This document shows, piece after piece, positions 60,224-64,000 of a DNA stretch of 64,000 nucleotides. Source of the stretch: Burhinus oedicnemus (taxonomy: Eukaryota; Chordata; Aves; Charadriiformes; Burhinidae); NCBI GenBank assembly GCA_008921705.1, contig VFFE01009182.1, forward strand, positions 1,942,013 through 2,006,012, written 5' to 3'. The notes beneath the pieces are model-generated. The model had not been told where the DNA came from and made no database searches. It was given only the letters and a program-made list of their open reading frames with translations. The position numbers and the translations under genes were made by a program. How positions within the stretch are numbered: position 1 is the stretch's first letter; each line of letters begins with the position of its first letter.

Positions 60224-63200
60224 ATGATCAGAATGCAAGGTCTGAAGGCACATACTGAAAAGGATGTCATACATTTAAATGTTTAAGAATAAGAAGAGGA
60301 TTGGATGTTTCCATTAAATGAAAGAGCTATTAAGTGTAGAGGTACCTTTTCCCTGTTGGTGCCCCAGACTTATAATGGGTGACCTCTCATATCTCAACAG
60401 AAAACGATGATACAAGTTGTTATGCAAAATGTTTCAAGGACTCCTTAAAAAAAAAACAAACCTGCTTTCCACGTGCAAGCCTGCTTTCCAGTCTCTTTTC
60501 AAAACCAATCATGCTGGGGATGGCCTCAGAGAGCTCTGCAGACTTTTGTAATTTTTGGGTAGGAACTTGATTAAGAAAGTTTCAGAAGTGAGAAGCGAGT
60601 GCAGAGCTTAAAATTTCTCAAAGATGTAAAGCTTTTAGACATGGAAACTTAAAACATTCCAAAAGCCAGGCATCTTAAAGCCTGGCAAAACTTTGAGTCT
60701 TAATCCTTAGAAAAATTTGTGGTTAACAAGGAAAAAACACTGTAGTCTCCCCCGACTTTAGCAGTTCAAGATTTTTGAATAATAGCTGAAGAATGTAAAG
60801 GTAGACAATTACACATGGAATATTTATGGCTGTTACAGAGCACATTTCATAATGGATTGTTTGGTGCCTCACGCTGAGATCAGAACAAAACTGTGATCAT
60901 GATGAGCAGAGAAATGCTTAATTTCAGAATACCTCTCTGTGACACTGGCTATATAAAACACTGAGCCTGGGGGTGCCTGAACTGGTGCTTTCCAGCTACG
61001 GCTTCCAGCTGAGGACAAGACCCATCTAATATCCTCTTTCGAAAAGCTTAGCAAAAGTCAGTATGTTCTTGGAAAATGGCGATTGAAGAGTTTCTTTTAT
61101 CTTTTATCTTTTTAATAATAAAAAAAAAAGCAAGTCTGGTCAGCCTTGATTCTCATGAGAAGACTACACAATATCTAAGTCTTTGTTTTGGATCCTGTGG
61201 GCTCAGGGGCTGAATAAGAGCATCTGCGGTGCAGCAGGAATACATGGTTCCCTTTTCAGTCAAAAGGGTCTTAGTCTCAGCTCTCATTGAAAATCTGCAG
61301 GATTTTAGTGCTTACATCAGTCAGATACTTTATAAATATTTATCATTGATTTCAGTTATTAAAATAAATACTACATTGCATAAACCAGATTCAGAAAGTA
61401 GCTATTTCTTTCTTGTATGCCAAATGGACGTCAGTCATTATGAACAATATATCAACAGCCTCTTTTGGCTCTAAATAAAAGAAACGTTCTGGAGTTGTTT
61501 CTAATTAGGACATCATAAGTTAAATGCACTGCTGACAGTCAGTCTTGCAGATTTACAGGGCCTTCCATACTGAGAGTGATGATGAAGGTGCAGAAAAGTA
61601 TGTGTTACAGTAAACACACTCAATAGTGCTTTTTAAATGGCGAGAAAGAAAACCTTTTTGTAGGAAAATATTCTGTCTAGGCTTACCATGGGCTTGCAAA
61701 CGTATCGGTGAAATCAACAGAAATATCTGTGATGTGGGGTTCTGCACACAAAAAAACCCCCAACAGGTTGCCTTAATTAGGTGTATGAAAAACAAGCACA
61801 TGGATGTGGTTGAGTGAGTGTATATGTATTTTGTGTTGTAAAACTCAGATCTTGGTTTGCAAGGTTCTGATTTCTGAAGTTTCAGATAGCTCATTATAAA
61901 GTCATAACAAAATCTGACAGAGATTCTCCAAACAGGACAGAGTATGCAATTTGGGTCCAAATCTACACCTCCCACTATACTTAGTGCTGATCTTCAGACA
62001 AACAATTCTCTATCTTCCTACCACTGCCTGAAATTTCACTGGAGAAGGGGAATAAAAAGGAAAGCAAACATCCCAAATGTAAAGTCACAAAGCACTCAAG
62101 AGACTCCCAGTTGAAACTTTAGCAAACATGTTGTTGCAAACATTTACTTTCAACAATATGCAAAAATATTAGGTTTTGGTATATGAATTCTGAAACTAAA
62201 AATTGACTTGAAATGTGAGTAAATGGAATTTTAGATCATGTTTGTTATCTACTAAATAATTCATTGTTCCATTTTATACATGCAGCCTTTAATTAACTTA
62301 CTGACTCAGAGGCATGATACTACTAATCCATTCATTTCCCCAAGCCGACAGAAAAGTATAAAACATGTGTGGGCACAAGCAAAAGACTGGGAGATTATTA
62401 AGAAGGAATTTTTAATCAGAAAACCTTAGACAGCTGGATCCTTTTCTCCCAGCTATGAAGACCAGATTGAGGATTGATTGATAACACCTGTTAACTACTG
62501 GCTTTTTCCTGAAGCTGTTGAGTCATAAGCCTGTACAACTATTTCTGAAATACTAGTCACAACAGCACAAAATAGATAATAATAATTCTGAGTAACAAGT
62601 ATTTTTTTAATTAGCTGTATGTATCAAACAATTTCTGCTTGACTGGAAAATATATTTAGTAAAATAGCCTTTAATATGAGAAGTAGATCTTGGATGATTT
62701 GTTCTAAAATACATATATATGTGTGTATAAATACACATATACATCCGAAGAGGATGTATGCTTGTTACAAACCTATTGTGTCTTCCATATCTGCAAAAAT
62801 ATCCAACCTCTTTTCCTAGACCAACCTCATCTACTCACTTATGTGCTGTTTTGCTTTACAGATGTCTTTGTGACTTCCTCTTCAGAGAAGGGCAGCTTTT
62901 TTTCCCCAATGAAATACAGGACAAAGGGAAAATTAGCCATTTAAAACCTCATTGGCTTCCAATAGCATCCAACTATATGATAACAGCATGTAAAAACGAT
63001 ATACTAAGTGAAGTATGAGGAATAAAAAAGGAACTATTACAACGCCATTGCAGTAGCTAATAATTTTCCTTTTCTCTGTTTCAGATAGGGTAGTTCATTT
63101 TGCTTGAAGTTCTCTTTTCACCATTTTATATAAACCTAAATTTCACTCATGCCTATATTGCCTTCTTTCATCAAAGCAAGGCTTTTAATAAAAATTTATC

Positions 63201-64000
63201 AATAATCGTTTTCTCTGGACATACGCTATAGGAGTTAGAGACAGATGTAATTCCTCCATTTTATCCCTTGATCCTAGTCTACATAATTAAGTATCAGACT
63301 AGATAATCCCTTAGGTCTGCTCATTATTCCAGTCTATTTAATACCAGTATACCACTCTGGGATAGGTTACTGCGCTTTTACAGACCTTAAAACGTATAGG
63401 TTAAAAGATTTACAAGGTAACTGAAGTTGTGACCTCCTTCTTGGGGGAAGGGAAGGGGCATGAAAGAAAGGATAATTCAGAGAAATGTGGCTTAAGTGCA
63501 GCACTGGAGCTATAACCCCTGAAGTTATTTAAGCCTTTGTCTTTTACCAGCTTCCATATAGTCCCTGCTGGGTGAAATCTCCAGTTGGCCTAAAAGACTT
63601 AATCACCTCTGGCTGGATGAGTATTAGCAGTTCATTTGCATAAGTACTTGTCATTATCATTAAGTGTGTTTGCTTTCAGATATATTTAAGTCTACATTAA
63701 CTCCTTCTTGCCTGACATTAGGATCTTTCAAATTGGCAGTGGCTGCACAGTATTTCCTCTGAACCAGTCTCCTACTTCAGACATATCTAGGACACCTGTA
63801 TTCTCTAATTACTCATCTAAAGGAAACGATTCCATCTACTGCATGAAAAATTTAAGACACAAAATTTCTTTACAAAGTCAAGATGTGGCCACACAGAAAT
63901 GAAAATACAGACTTAAAAGAATACTACAGTAATAGTAAATGGAGTAGAGTAACCTACTTGCCAGAACACCTCCCTAGGTCTCAGAAGACTGTAATTGTAA
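60224..64000. other. AT-rich noncoding stretch, no gene recognised
   Basis: A TATATAAAA match lies at about 60950-60958, an A7-C5 junction at 61750-61761, and a small imperfect AT-rich inverted repeat (ATGTGT ... ACACAT) at about 62718-62740. The 140-codon minus-strand frame at 61553-61975 has no identifiable domain and is within the length chance can give over 64 kb. Confidence 0.5.

Noticed and set aside
59820..60235. Possible target-site duplication around copy F (ATCATCAG / ATGATCAG)
   Set aside because: The match is imperfect and CR1 usually makes no clear target duplication.
61553..61975. 140-codon minus-strand open frame
   Set aside because: No recognisable domain. A frame of this length is about what chance gives once in 64 kb of six-frame sequence.

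Overview
The window reads as AT-rich noncoding DNA from a bird (less likely another sauropsid). The strongest evidence is seven pieces of CR1 LINE, the retrotransposon that dominates avian interspersed repeats. Five of them end in the CR1 hallmark of two tandem ATTCTRTG octamers. Long stretches carry only short chance reading frames. There are no tRNA or rRNA genes, no CRISPR arrays, no bacterial operon structure and no recognisable host exon. I read it as a gene desert or the inside of a large intron, and no host protein-coding gene can be supported.

Layout. 1-9.4 kb: low-complexity DNA, one ancient MIR-type SINE piece (about 4800-4912), a 16-bp palindrome, and a 20-N gap at 8503-8522 inside a C-run/A-run tract. 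9.4-9.66 kb: the 3' end of a very old, CR1/L3-like LINE. 9.7-23.2 kb: unannotated DNA with a (CA)8 microsatellite, an alternating purine-pyrimidine tract and a slightly GC-richer patch near 18.5-19.1 kb. 23.2-24.6 kb (copy A) and 27.3-28.65 kb (copy B): 5'-truncated CR1s with most of the reverse transcriptase. 30.4-31.8 kb: a MIR-like piece and an unidentified, broken coding-like stretch on the minus strand. 36.8-39.24 kb (copy C): the longest CR1, with endonuclease and reverse transcriptase, unusually lacking its 3' end. 39.2-51.9 kb: low-complexity tracts, a G-quadruplex motif, a second 20-N gap at 45519-45538 and a MIR-like piece. 51.9-52.65 kb (copy D, minus strand) and 57.3-57.93 kb (copy E, plus strand): two closely related CR1 3' fragments in inverted orientation. 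59.8-60.2 kb (copy F): a short CR1 3' fragment. The rest to 64 kb is unannotated.

All CR1 copies are dead. Frameshifts and stop codons break ORF2 in A, B and C. Copy C has lost both aspartates of the FADD motif, and copy B has Asn in place of the motif A aspartate. Copy A keeps its catalytic motifs but has one frameshift and one nonsense codon. From diagnostic residues at least three CR1 lineages are present: A, B, and a C/D/E/F group in which D and E share a private deletion.

I found no convincing new biological system. The items most worth checking are the inverted D/E pair, the 3'-less copy C, the recurrent A-run/C-run junctions, the coding-like relic at 31.1-31.8 kb, and the two G-quadruplex motifs.
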